From: Desulfobacula sp. | GTDB taxonomy: Bacteria > Desulfobacterota > Desulfobacteria > Desulfobacterales > Desulfobacteraceae | Assembly (NCBI GenBank): GCA_013792075.1 | Contig: VMSR01000072.1 | Span: 17,866-81,865, forward strand | Length of the DNA stretch: 64,000 nucleotides | Reading direction: 5' to 3' | In this document: positions 35,732-44,716 of the stretch, piece after piece | Numbering within the stretch: position 1 is the first letter of the stretch | Layout: every line of letters begins with the position of its first letter | The notes under the pieces: generated by a model | Told to the model about the DNA's origin: nothing | The model's input: only the letters and a program-made list of their open reading frames with translations | The model's database searches: none | Translations under genes and position numbers: made by a program

Positions 35732-37411
35732 ATGATAATAGGACTGGATGTTGGCGGTACGCATACAGATGCTGTTCTTCTCAGCACCAAAGGTATTGAA
35801 AAAATAGTCAAGGTACCGACTGACCCTACCAACCTTTTCAATAGTGTCCTGGCAGGGTTCACACAGCTTCTGGACACCACAGATCCCGGAGAAATCCAGC
35901 GGGTGGTGATTTCAACCACCCTGACAACCAATGCCCTCGTCCAGCAGGAGATGGGGCCCATTGGCATGATTGTTTCAGCAGGACCCGGCATCGACCCTAA
36001 ATTATTTTCCACCGGCGACCATTATTACACTGTTGCAGGATCCATCAACCACAGGGGAAGAGAAAAAGCCCCGGTCAATGAAATGGAAATTGAGGACATT
36101 GCCCAACGCCTGAAAAAAGCAGGGGTGGCGTATGTGGGGGTGGTCAGCAAATTTAGTGTCAGAAATCCCTCCCACGAGATCCTGATCAAACGGATACTCA
36201 ACAAACATTTTAAGAAGGTTTTCCTTGGCCACCATGTATCGGGAAATCTGAATTTCCCCCGCAGAATTGCCACAACACATTTGAATGCAGCCGTTTTTGA
36301 CCTGCACAAAGCCTTTTTTGAAGCCGTCAAAAACTCCCTTGCGGAAAAAGGACTCACCCTTCCCATCCAGATTCTAAAAGCAGACGGCGGCACCATGAGC
36401 CTTGAATCTTCCATGGATTTTCCGGCCCAGACAATTTTGTCCGGTCCTGCCGCCAGCATCATGGGTGCCATCCCTTATGCGCCTGCAGATCAGGATGTCA
36501 TTGTCTTGGATATCGGCGGCACCACAACAGATATTGCCTTTCTGGTGAACAAGGCCCCCTTGCTGGAACCTCTGGGAATCCAGAGGGGACAATATAAGAG
36601 CCTGATCAGATCCCTGCGGACAGACTCAAAGGGCATTGGCGGAGACAGCGCCCTGCGGGTGATAGACGGGAAACTTACCATCGGTCCGGACAGAAAGGGA
36701 CCTGCCATGGCCTTTGGCGGCCCCGGCCCCACGCCAACGGATGCCCTGGTGGTCCTGGGATTGATGGATGAAGGGGATAGTCAAAAGGCCCGGGCCGGTA
36801 TCCATGAAATTGCCGGGCAACTGAACCTTTCAGATATGGATGCCGCAGACCATATCTTTAAGAAATGCTGCACCATTATTTTGAAAAAAACCTTTGAAAT
36901 GATTGATGAACTCAATTCTCAGCCCGTATATACGGTGCATGATTTTCTGGAAGGCTATAAACTCAGCCCCCAAAAAATTCTGTTGCTGGGAGGGCCGGCA
37001 AAATTCTTTGCAGACAAAATAGAGGAAATGTACCAGATCGACACCATGGCCGTGCCAAACGCGTCTGTGGCCAATGCCATCGGGGCTGCCCTGGCCAGGA
37101 CCACCTGCGAAGTCTCATTGATTGCCGATACAGAACAGGGGATTGTAACCGCCCATGAAGAAGATTTTGCCGAACCCATCTCCAAAACCTATTCAGAGGA
37201 CGATCTCATCGAAACCGCCTATACCCTGTTAAAGGAAAAAGCCCTCAACTCAGGGGCAGACTCTGAGAACATGGAGGAGGTGGAGGTGGTGGAGTTCCAG
37301 AAATTCAATATTGTCCGGAATTTTTCACCCAGGGGGAAAATTTACAGGACAAAGATCCAGCTCAAACCCGGCCTTATCAAAGGATTTGAAACGATTTTGC
37401 ATCAAATTTAA
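35732..37411 (+). CDS. hydantoinase/oxoprolinase family protein
   Basis: A 559-residue protein of the HyuA/5-oxoprolinase-A superfamily, ATP-dependent amide-ring openers. It has the N-terminal ATPase-fold motif IIGLDVGGTHTDAVLLS, ISTTLTTNALVQQ, a second phosphate motif VIVLDIGGTTTDIAFLV and DSKGIGGDSALRV. The ATG at 35732 is used because homology begins there and AGGA precedes it; the frame runs further upstream without support. No HyuB partner is present, so this is a stand-alone subunit. An HDAC-like gene follows after 9 bp. Confidence 0.82.
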   Translation: MIIGLDVGGTHTDAVLLSTKGIEKIVKVPTDPTNLFNSVLAGFTQLLDTTDPGEIQRVVISTTLTTNALVQQEMGPIGMIVSAGPGIDPKLFSTGDHYYTVAGSINHRGREKAPVNEMEIEDIAQRLKKAGVAYVGVVSKFSVRNPSHEILIKRILNKHFKKVFLGHHVSGNLNFPRRIATTHLNAAVFDLHKAFFEAVKNSLAEKGLTLPIQILKADGGTMSLESSMDFPAQTILSGPAASIMGAIPYAPADQDVIVLDIGGTTTDIAFLVNKAPLLEPLGIQRGQYKSLIRSLRTDSKGIGGDSALRVIDGKLTIGPDRKGPAMAFGGPGPTPTDALVVLGLMDEGDSQKARAGIHEIAGQLNLSDMDAADHIFKKCCTIILKKTFEMIDELNSQPVYTVHDFLEGYKLSPQKILLLGGPAKFFADKIEEMYQIDTMAVPNASVANAIGAALARTTCEVSLIADTEQGIVTAHEEDFAEPISKTYSEDDLIETAYTLLKEKALNSGADSENMEEVEVVEFQKFNIVRNFSPRGKIYRTKIQLKPGLIKGFETILHQI

Positions 37412-37420
37412 GAGGGAAAT

Positions 37421-38731
37421 ATGTTAAAAGCATTGAACAAAACAGGACTGGTATTCTTCCCTGCATTTGACTGGGCCATTGACCCGACCCATCCGGAAAG
37501 AGAGGAGCGCCTTCTGTATACCCAGGACCAGGTACTTGAAGAGGGTGTTTTTGATATCCCGGGCATTGTTGAATACAAACCAGACCTTGCCACAATCCAT
37601 GATATCCAGAGAACCCATTTTTGTGTGCCCGATGAAAAGAGCGTAACCACCCAATCCCATCTCATCAGTGCCGGCGGTGCCATGGCCATTGCCAATGCCG
37701 TGATGAACAAGGAAATCAAATCCGGGTTTGCCCTTGTCAGGCCGCCGGGTCATCATGCCATGCGGGTGTCCCATGGCGGCAGGGGCTTTTGCCATATCAA
37801 CATGGAAGCCATCATGGTCGAGTATATCCGGACCCAGTTTGGTGTGAAAAAGATTGCCATCATTGACACGGACTGCCACCACGGAGACGGCACCAATGAT
37901 ATTTTCTGGCATGACCCTGATGTGCTGTTCATTTCCCTTCACCAGGACGGCAGAACCATGTATCCGGGCACAGGCTTTCCCGGTGAACTGGGCGGCCCCA
38001 ATGCCAAAGGCTCCAACTTGAATATCCCGCTGCCGCCGGGCACGTCAACCGAAGGATATCTCTATGTCATCCGCAATTGCGTGCTGCCGATCCTAGCGGA
38101 GTTTGCACCGGACATTGTGGTCAATTCCGCCGGCCAGGACAACCATTACACAGATCCTTTGACCAATATGAATTTTTCCGCCCAGGGATATGCACACCTG
38201 ACGGCCATGCTCAAACCGGATATCGCTGTTCTTGAAGGCGGATATGCCATTGAGGGCGCCCTGCCCTATGTCAACCTGGGGATTATTCTGGCCATGGCAG
38301 GCCTTGATTATTCCGGTGTTATAGAACCGGATTACAACCCGGAAAAACTCAAACAATCGGTGAGCATTACCGACAAAATCAAGAAAACCACCGACCAGAT
38401 CAATGCCTATTGGCAGCAGCGCCACCAATTGCGGGAACAGGCCGGCAAGCCGGGAGAACTGATTGTCCGCCATAGAGAGGTTTTCTATGACACGGACAAT
38501 ATCTTTGAACGACAGAAGGAAAAAATATGGATATGCCGGGACTGTGGCGGCAGCTTTGAGATTGATTCCAAAGCAACACCAGGCCACCATGTCCTTGGGG
38601 TCCATATCCCCATAAATGCCTGCAAAGCCTGCCAGGAAAAAGGATATGATTTTTTTGAAAAGGCCGATAAAACCAAGTATGAACGGATTTATCTCCAGGA
38701 CAGGCCAAAAGACCGATATGAAATCAAATAA
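37421..38731 (+). CDS. histone-deacetylase-like amidohydrolase with C-terminal zinc ribbon
   Basis: A 436-residue zinc deacetylase of the HDAC/acetylpolyamine amidohydrolase/AcuC superfamily. Catalytic motifs are complete: RPPGHHA (catalytic His pair), GFCHINM, DTDCHHGDGT (zinc Asp and His), NSAGQDNHYTDPL (zinc Asp) and LEGGYA. The HDAC fold ends near residue 310. A C-terminal extension carries two CxxC knuckles (WICRDCGG and ACKACQEKG), a zinc-ribbon-like module not usual in this family. Acetyl-lysine or acetylated small amines are possible substrates. It sits tightly after the hydantoinase-like gene and 31 bp before an EpmA-like gene. Confidence 0.88.
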   Translation: MLKALNKTGLVFFPAFDWAIDPTHPEREERLLYTQDQVLEEGVFDIPGIVEYKPDLATIHDIQRTHFCVPDEKSVTTQSHLISAGGAMAIANAVMNKEIKSGFALVRPPGHHAMRVSHGGRGFCHINMEAIMVEYIRTQFGVKKIAIIDTDCHHGDGTNDIFWHDPDVLFISLHQDGRTMYPGTGFPGELGGPNAKGSNLNIPLPPGTSTEGYLYVIRNCVLPILAEFAPDIVVNSAGQDNHYTDPLTNMNFSAQGYAHLTAMLKPDIAVLEGGYAIEGALPYVNLGIILAMAGLDYSGVIEPDYNPEKLKQSVSITDKIKKTTDQINAYWQQRHQLREQAGKPGELIVRHREVFYDTDNIFERQKEKIWICRDCGGSFEIDSKATPGHHVLGVHIPINACKACQEKGYDFFEKADKTKYERIYLQDRPKDRYEIK

Positions 38732-38762
38732 AAGTTTCTTTTTTTAAACCCATATTCAGGCC

Positions 38763-39671
38763 ATGGAACCCCGCCATCTTCGCAATTTAAAAACCAGATC
38801 CCTTGTGATCCATTTCATAAGGGATTTTTTCACCTGCAACAACTTTCTCGAGGTGGAAACCCCCATCCGCTGTCCTGTCATTATTCCGGAAGCCCATATT
38901 GATCCTGTGATGTCAGACGCCCAGTATCTGCAGGCATCCCCTGAATTGTGCATGAAGCGGCTTTTATCCCAGAATGTTCAAAAAATTTTTCAAATCTGCA
39001 AATGTTTTCGAAAAAATGAGCAGGGACCCCGCCACCTGCCGGAACTCACCCTTCTGGAGTGGTATGCAGCAGGAGCCACATACCTTGATTTGATGGACCA
39101 TTGCCAGGCGCTCGTCGGGCACATTGCAGCAGGTCTGGGCACAGGTTCCATTCTTGTCTACCAGGGAGTATCCATTGACCTTAACGCCCCCTTTGACAGG
39201 ATCACCGTTGCTGATGCCTTTGATGCCCATGGATCCAAGTCCCTGGCCCTGGCCCTTGAAGACGGCAGTTATGATGAAATAATGGGATTTGAGATAGAAC
39301 CCTTCCTTGGCATCAAACGGCCCTGCATCCTGTATGATTACCCGGCGCCCATGGCCGCTCTGGCAAAACTAAAACCCGATGACAACACCCTTGCCCAGCG
39401 GTTTGAACTCTATGCGGCCGGCATAGAACTGGCAAACGGGTTCACGGAACTGACGGATCCGGTTTTGCAGCGGCAACGGTTTTTAGTGGAAAACCAGATC
39501 CGATCGGACCGCGGCCAGCCGGGTCTTCCCATGCCTGAAAAATTTCTTGCCGACCTTGCCACCATGCCCGATGCGGCCGGCATCGCCCTGGGGGTTGACC
39601 GGCTTGTCATGCTCTTTTGCGATGCTGCCACCATTGATCAGGTGGTGGCTTTTCCACCCGAAGCCCTTTAA
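38763..39671 (+). CDS. epmA: EF-P lysine aminoacylase EpmA-like (GenX/PoxA, LysRS paralogue)
   Basis: A class II lysyl-tRNA synthetase catalytic domain without the anticodon-binding domain; EpmA attaches beta-lysine to a lysine of elongation factor P. The 302-residue protein has motif 1-like FLEVETPIRCPVIIPEAHID, motif 2 (FQICKCFRKNEQGPRHLPELTLLEWY) read in parts, AGIELANGFTELTD and motif 3 GIALGVDRLVMLFC. It is slightly shorter at the N-terminus than E. coli EpmA (325). Neither EF-P nor EpmB is in the window. Confidence 0.9.
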   Translation: MEPRHLRNLKTRSLVIHFIRDFFTCNNFLEVETPIRCPVIIPEAHIDPVMSDAQYLQASPELCMKRLLSQNVQKIFQICKCFRKNEQGPRHLPELTLLEWYAAGATYLDLMDHCQALVGHIAAGLGTGSILVYQGVSIDLNAPFDRITVADAFDAHGSKSLALALEDGSYDEIMGFEIEPFLGIKRPCILYDYPAPMAALAKLKPDDNTLAQRFELYAAGIELANGFTELTDPVLQRQRFLVENQIRSDRGQPGLPMPEKFLADLATMPDAAGIALGVDRLVMLFCDAATIDQVVAFPPEAL

Positions 39672-40192
39672 ACAAAATATAGAAAATAAAATATAGTATT
39701 GCGTAGTGTTCAGAAAAATTGCGGAATCGGAATTTTTAATAATCGGCCATGAAAATTGAAGGATAGTATACCCCACAAACCGGCCGGCCAATGGGGGGCT
39801 GGCACTGCGCTAAATCCCAATCGATCGTCCGTATCGATTGGGAAGCGGGAAATGGACTGGTCTTTCTCTCCTGACGCCCAGTCCATTTGACGCCGCTCCG
39901 ACCAGCCCCCCATCGACCGGCCTAGTGGCCCCGGATAACCTTGGACTATCAATCTCAAAATTCTGGGCAGGTAATTTCAGAAAATTACGGAGAAGGGGAA
40001 GACTTCACAGGGTTAATGCTCGGTATTTTTTGAAGTCTCAAAAGGCAGGACTTTAGCCAGGATAGCTCACTTCAATTTTTTATACTATGATCAACATCAT
40101 AGCGGATAGAAGTAGTGTAGATATATTGGCAACGATGCTTTTCAAAGAACTCGATGGTGAATTTTATGTTATGAATATGCTAATTCCCATAA
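39672..40192. other. non-coding region rich in inverted repeats, left border of the defence island
   Basis: A 521-bp gap between epmA and the 3' end of the hamB-like gene. It holds the branched palindrome at 39782-39922 and two more hairpins (GTAATTT-CAGA-AAATTAC at 39971-39988, AGACTTCA/TGAAGTCT at 40000-40038). A short plus-strand frame starting at 40087 runs antisense into hamB and is not credible. No transposase gene is visible. Confidence 0.6.
39782..39922. repeat. 141-bp branched (T-shaped) imperfect palindrome
   Basis: The outer arms 39782-39802 and 39902-39922 are complementary over 6 + 12 bp around a 3x3 mismatch (GGCCGG, then ATGGGGGGCTGG). Inside lie two separate hairpins: TCCCAATCGAT (39815-39825) / ATCGATTGGGA (39833-39843), 11 bp with a 7-nt loop, and AAATGGACTGG (39850-39860) / CCAGTCCATTT (39878-39888), 11 bp with a 17-nt loop, itself closed by AGCGG/CCGCT. 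The whole folds as a three-way junction on either strand. It could be a MITE or REP-like element, a recombination site or a structured RNA. Confidence 0.75.
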
Positions 40193-43100
40193 TTAGCTCC
40201 CTGCTTCACCTGATAATATTTGCCATATTTTTTTGTATTCACTACCAGACAAATATTGATTATGGGAGGTTACTGAATTCCAATCACTATCGTTCAACTC
40301 TGCTAAATATTGACGTGCCGTTGCGACATTTCTTTTTTCTACATGTTGTTTAAACCTATTCCCAACTGCTTCAGCAATACTTCTTGGAACAGAATTCATA
40401 CGCATAAGAACAGATTCTTCGTTTTTTACACCGTGATAAAGCATTGCTGGCATTAAGTTCAATAGCCTCTTATGCTCATCTGACAGAGTATCAAAGTCGA
40501 TACCGCTCATTCTGCTTAAAGCTGACAACCCCCAAGTCCCACCATTAGCCAACTTGCCATAGATGGCATTGTAAACCTTAGATATCTCATTCGATCCACT
40601 CCCATCAAAAAAGTTAACAGCTATCTCATGGATAGCTTGACCTGCTATCCAAGCTTGCGCGATATCTGCCATCCGAGATTGACGTCTACCTTGCTCATCA
40701 TCAGGGCCAAAATCCAACTGCTTAATTTTAAACATAACACTGAACAAATCGGGAAGTTTACTTCCAGATGGACCAAATAGACTGTCAGGCATCCAGTCCG
40801 ATGGCGTTAATTTATATTCTAATTTATTTATTTCATCCATCGTTTTTTTAACCGATTCTACAGAAAAGCCTGTCATGTCAGCTCTCGCCACATTTCCCAT
40901 ATTTTTTGCGATGCTTTCAGTATATTTTTTTGTTGCTGTTAATAATCGCTCAGACTGATATGAATTTGCATTTTTTAGCTCACTATACCCAAAAGTGTTC
41001 GAAAGCATTCGATCCATTTCATTTAATGTTGCCTGTAATTCTTTCTTTTCATTCAACAAGTGGGCTATATAACAACGAAAATCTTCCCACTGCGGAGCAT
41101 ACATCATACTTTCCAGAGCATTTAACTTTCCGGCATCTTCCAACGACTTTAATATAATAATCAAACGAGAAGTTAAATTTCCAGTACTTTTTTTAACATA
41201 ATCAATTAGCTCTCTTTCCTTTTTTGGAGTATCACAGGCAATTCCGACAACTCCGACATTATCTTGTCCGACCCTTCCTGCTCTACCAGCTAAATTCCAA
41301 AATTCTCTGTATGACATTTTTTTACCATAGGGATATTCGATACTTTGTAAGAATATTGAAGAGACTGGGAAATTAATACCCTGGGCAATTGTGGTTGTAG
41401 CGCATAGAACTTTTATTGTTCCTTCCTCAACAAGCCATTCCATTAAAGCTTTTATTTCATCCGACAATCCTCCGTGATGAATTCCAATGCCTTTGTTGAG
41501 CATATTAATCAATTCGAATTCTGGACTGACTTCCGTTTTTAAATAGTTTTGTACTAATTGAATTTCAGAAGGTATCTCTTCTAAATCATCCATGTTGTCA
41601 CGGAGGATGCGTGCCAAGCTCCACGCAGTGGGTTTAGTTTTTGCAATAACAACACTTGTGCCTCGACTTGCAAAAACCTTGGCGCAACCGGCCACAATTT
41701 TAGACAAATTAGCGGAGCTATGAGAAACTGGAATTGGTCTTACTCCACCGATCTGATGCTTGCCTTTTAAATGTATTGTTTTAGGGCTGGTAATCAATGT
41801 TTGATAATTTATAGTCCAACCATTACCGGCTTTTTCTTTTTTTACCAACCCAACAATTCTCTCGTTGGGTTGCCACGGATTAGTGCTTAAGCTGATTGCC
41901 AAGCCAGCATCCCTATCATGTGCTAACCAGCGAGAAAGTGTTTTAGCATTTTCCACATAGGGCATCAGGAGTAAAAAATTCGCCTGCGCTTGATAATGCT
42001 GTTTTACGGTAGCAAGTAACAATTCAATCCGTAACCCTCTGCTTTCATCTTCTATATTATGCGCCTCGTCCATAACCAGCAAAGATAAAGGCCGCCTTAT
42101 CTTATGATTTCGCAGAACCAGTTGCATTTTTTCAGGTGTTGCCACCAAAATATCAAAACTCTCTGCATCGTTGAGCATATCTTCTTCTAAAACATCTATT
42201 TCAATTGCACCGCTTAATTTTTCTACCTTGATACCAAGAGGAGAAAAATCCTTGCGTAAGCGTCGAATAATTTGCCCAACTAAAGCTTTGGTGGGTGCTA
42301 TATAGGCAACCCATCCTTTGGTTTCTCCAAAATTATTGACGGCCTGTAATATTTTGAATTGAGCAAGTAACGTTTTCCCACCCGATGTAGGCATATCAAC
42401 AACGACCGCTGTTTTAGCTGGATCTAACAATCCACATTCTTTAAGTGCAACTTTTTGAGGAGGCAATAACTCCAGAAGAGGCTGAGCTTGGCTTGATAAA
42501 TTTTTTATAAATTGAGTGGCTTTTGAATTAATAGTGCGGGCAACCCACCAAATTGACCCATTGACCATTTGTTCTGCTGAAGCATGTAACCAGCGCAATA
42601 ATATTTCTAATTGGGCATCGCCACCATCGGCAGAAATCTTGATAGCCAGACTGAAATGCCTGTCTAATTGAGATTTTATATCCGCAGGTTCACCTTGAAG
42701 CATATATAAAGATAAAAGTTCGGATGCCTTCGCCCAGTGATAAAGCGACATCAGACGCATTGCCTTGGTTTTATTTTCATTATTTGAATCTGTTTTTAAA
42801 TAATCCTTTTCGTATTGAGCCTGTTCCTCTCGTAGTATGGATATAGCGGTAGTAATATTGGTTAATTCCTGCCAAGAATTTTTTCTAAAGAGACTCACCC
42901 AACAATCAAACAAACGAAACAAGATGCGCTGATCCCATTCTACCATCAGATCAGGTGAAAACTTGTCAATCACCCCTGAGTAATCATCATAAATATGTTT
43001 TAAGTCTGTCCAACAATCACCACAATAAGCCAGTGCAGACAAATGTAATAAATGAAATATAAATTTCAAGTCATCATTTTCTGGAGTTTCTAATACTCTG

Positions 43101-43402
43101 TATATTTCGAAAGCCCTGTGTGAGCCTGCTAAAAACTGATCTTGTAGCTCATCATTGTCCGTATGATTGACAAAATCATGCATTCCCTCAATTGCAACCA
43201 TTTCATACGCCATGGCCAACCGTCTTAATGCATCTTCATCATTAAAAGGGTTCTCTACACACAAAGTCAATTGTTCACCGATGGCTTTTTCTACTAATTT
43301 CGCTTTGGAAAATTGCAAAATGGCTTGGCGTAATTCATTATTGCCAACGGCCTGTACCGCCCAATGAGTATCAATTTTTCGTAAGGCCTCATGGGTAATC
43401 AT
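40193..43402 (-). CDS. hamB: Ski2-like superfamily 2 helicase, HamB-like (Hachiman defence)
   Basis: A 1069-residue helicase. About 300 N-terminal residues are helical and not part of the motor. The helicase core has Walker A MPTSGGKT (337-344), APTKAL (motif Ia), ATPEKMQ, DEAH (445-448), then GIGIHHGGL, CATTTIAQGINFP and motif VI AGRAGRVGQ, the arrangement of Ski2/Brr2-type enzymes. It overlaps the upstream DUF1837-like nuclease gene by ATGA. A helicase plus DUF1837 nuclease pair defines Hachiman (HamAB; also AbpAB), an anti-phage system in which the helicase restrains and triggers the nuclease. The gene is visibly AT-richer than its neighbours, suggesting horizontal transfer. Confidence 0.8.
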   Translation of the reverse strand: MITHEALRKIDTHWAVQAVGNNELRQAILQFSKAKLVEKAIGEQLTLCVENPFNDEDALRRLAMAYEMVAIEGMHDFVNHTDNDELQDQFLAGSHRAFEIYRVLETPENDDLKFIFHLLHLSALAYCGDCWTDLKHIYDDYSGVIDKFSPDLMVEWDQRILFRLFDCWVSLFRKNSWQELTNITTAISILREEQAQYEKDYLKTDSNNENKTKAMRLMSLYHWAKASELLSLYMLQGEPADIKSQLDRHFSLAIKISADGGDAQLEILLRWLHASAEQMVNGSIWWVARTINSKATQFIKNLSSQAQPLLELLPPQKVALKECGLLDPAKTAVVVDMPTSGGKTLLAQFKILQAVNNFGETKGWVAYIAPTKALVGQIIRRLRKDFSPLGIKVEKLSGAIEIDVLEEDMLNDAESFDILVATPEKMQLVLRNHKIRRPLSLLVMDEAHNIEDESRGLRIELLLATVKQHYQAQANFLLLMPYVENAKTLSRWLAHDRDAGLAISLSTNPWQPNERIVGLVKKEKAGNGWTINYQTLITSPKTIHLKGKHQIGGVRPIPVSHSSANLSKIVAGCAKVFASRGTSVVIAKTKPTAWSLARILRDNMDDLEEIPSEIQLVQNYLKTEVSPEFELINMLNKGIGIHHGGLSDEIKALMEWLVEEGTIKVLCATTTIAQGINFPVSSIFLQSIEYPYGKKMSYREFWNLAGRAGRVGQDNVGVVGIACDTPKKERELIDYVKKSTGNLTSRLIIILKSLEDAGKLNALESMMYAPQWEDFRCYIAHLLNEKKELQATLNEMDRMLSNTFGYSELKNANSYQSERLLTATKKYTESIAKNMGNVARADMTGFSVESVKKTMDEINKLEYKLTPSDWMPDSLFGPSGSKLPDLFSVMFKIKQLDFGPDDEQGRRQSRMADIAQAWIAGQAIHEIAVNFFDGSGSNEISKVYNAIYGKLANGGTWGLSALSRMSGIDFDTLSDEHKRLLNLMPAMLYHGVKNEESVLMRMNSVPRSIAEAVGNRFKQHVEKRNVATARQYLAELNDSDWNSVTSHNQYLSGSEYKKIWQILSGEAGS

Positions 43403-44157
43403 GACTTAGCCCTCTTCGACAATACACAAGCATGAAGTGTTTCTATTCCATCGTTTGGGGGTAAATACAGTGCAATAAGAGAAACTTTATTTTTCTCATG
43501 TACTTCAAGGTGTTTTTTTAGATAATCCCAATCATTTATTTTTGGTTCAACACTACGCACCAACACGCCAAAAACATAAAAATCATTATTGCCCTTCAGA
43601 TAGGCGATACAGGCTTCCTGATAATCTACAGAGGTCTTCACACGATGAAATAAATATTGAACCAGAACCCACCGCAAATCATGGTCATGACATAATTTTT
43701 TCAATTGTGTATTAAGCCCATCTCCTTTTTTTGATGTAACTTGTGGTGGATATTTCTGTTCCGCTGATGTTTTGACCTCGCCAAAGGCAAACTTCCCTTG
43801 ATGGAAACCAACCATATCCGCTCCAGTTAGGCTTGAATTAGGGTTTTTTAGATCCCGATTATTTGACCATGGAAAAGAACAGGACAAATGAGCAGTTAGA
43901 TAGGCTTCGGCAAAGCCCTCGCCCACTTGCCAATCTCTAACCTCTGGAAAAACGGCAGTTATTGGGCTAAATCCAGTATCGCTTAACGAAAGCATGAATT
44001 TTTCAAAAGCCTTCTGCCCTGAAGTGTCAAAACAAATATCCGCAATAACTTGAGCTGATCGATTAAGGTCATCTTCATTGTAGAATATACCTTTTACACA
44101 CAGGCCATTATAGTTTTTTTGATAAATGGCACTCCCTGTAGGTAAGATATCACTCAT
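43399..44157 (-). CDS. hamA: DUF1837-like nuclease, HamA-like (Hachiman defence)
   Basis: A 252-residue protein that looks like a PD-(D/E)xK nuclease of the HamA/DUF1837 type: GEGFAEAYL (E80/E84), GADMVGFHQGKFAFGEVKT with D114 and E127-x-K129 as candidate catalytic residues. AAGGG lies about eight bases before the ATG, and the stop overlaps the helicase ATG, so the two are made in fixed ratio. The family call rests on recognition of these residues plus the helicase neighbour. Like hamB it is AT-rich. Alternative: another two-gene nuclease-helicase defence type. Confidence 0.7.
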   Translation of the reverse strand: MSDILPTGSAIYQKNYNGLCVKGIFYNEDDLNRSAQVIADICFDTSGQKAFEKFMLSLSDTGFSPITAVFPEVRDWQVGEGFAEAYLTAHLSCSFPWSNNRDLKNPNSSLTGADMVGFHQGKFAFGEVKTSAEQKYPPQVTSKKGDGLNTQLKKLCHDHDLRWVLVQYLFHRVKTSVDYQEACIAYLKGNNDFYVFGVLVRSVEPKINDWDYLKKHLEVHEKNKVSLIALYLPPNDGIETLHACVLSKRAKS

Positions 44158-44716
44158 ACAATAGTCCCTTCAGTATCGTTACTCTTTGTAATTTTTGCCA
44201 TTTATTTCCCCAAGCTTTGACTGATCAACTTGTATCAAGAGAAATTATGGATGTAAAGAGCGTTTCAAGTATATGTGAGAACACCAGATTGGATGAAACA
44301 AAGATCCAATATATAAAGATCCAGTTGACCCATTCTTAAAAAAATATGGTTTAGAAAATAAATCTCCGACCAAACCCTCCAGACTGTGTCTATGATTGTG
44401 GTGCAGTAAAACCAAATTTCAGCTCGGTTATTTCTTCTTCGATTGGTTGCTTTTGGTCGCGCCTAAGCGTCAAGGCTTCTTGCAGGGACCACAAAGATGC
44501 AGCAGCAATTCTATGGATGGCGGCCTGATGAGTCATGGGCATACGCTTTATGCTGATGTGATCGCATGGGGAATCGGTTACAATTGACGGCTGTCTGCAA
44601 TTTATCTTCAGATACCTTTTTTTCTTTCTTGCTCCCGGGCCTGTTTTTCGATAGGATAAATTTTTATTGTTAATCACCAAACGGACATTGCTGCAAAAGA
44701 ACCCCCGGAAAATTAA
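44158..44716. other. intergenic region, right border of the defence island
   Basis: A 559-bp gap between hamA and the CheY-like gene. It must hold the hamA promoter; I found no strong one. A 96-codon minus-strand frame (44390-44680) has a natural-looking C-terminal peptide (SLWSLQEALTLRRDQKQ) but a poor N-terminal half, no Shine-Dalgarno support and no recognised family. Around 44247-44390 short plus-strand frames also look like decayed coding sequence. This may be the scar of an older gene. Confidence 0.4.

Noticed and set aside
39782..39922. Retron RNA, integron attC site or CRISPR-like repeat
   Set aside because: There is no reverse transcriptase or integrase nearby, no core sites fitting attC, and no repeat-spacer periodicity.
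40087..40353. 88-codon plus-strand frame at the end of hamB
   Set aside because: More than half is antisense to the hamB 3' end, there is no Shine-Dalgarno sequence, and the product resembles nothing known.
44390..44680. 96-codon minus-strand frame
   Set aside because: The C-terminal part looks protein-like but the N-terminal half does not, there is no Shine-Dalgarno sequence and no family is recognised; kept only as a possible remnant.
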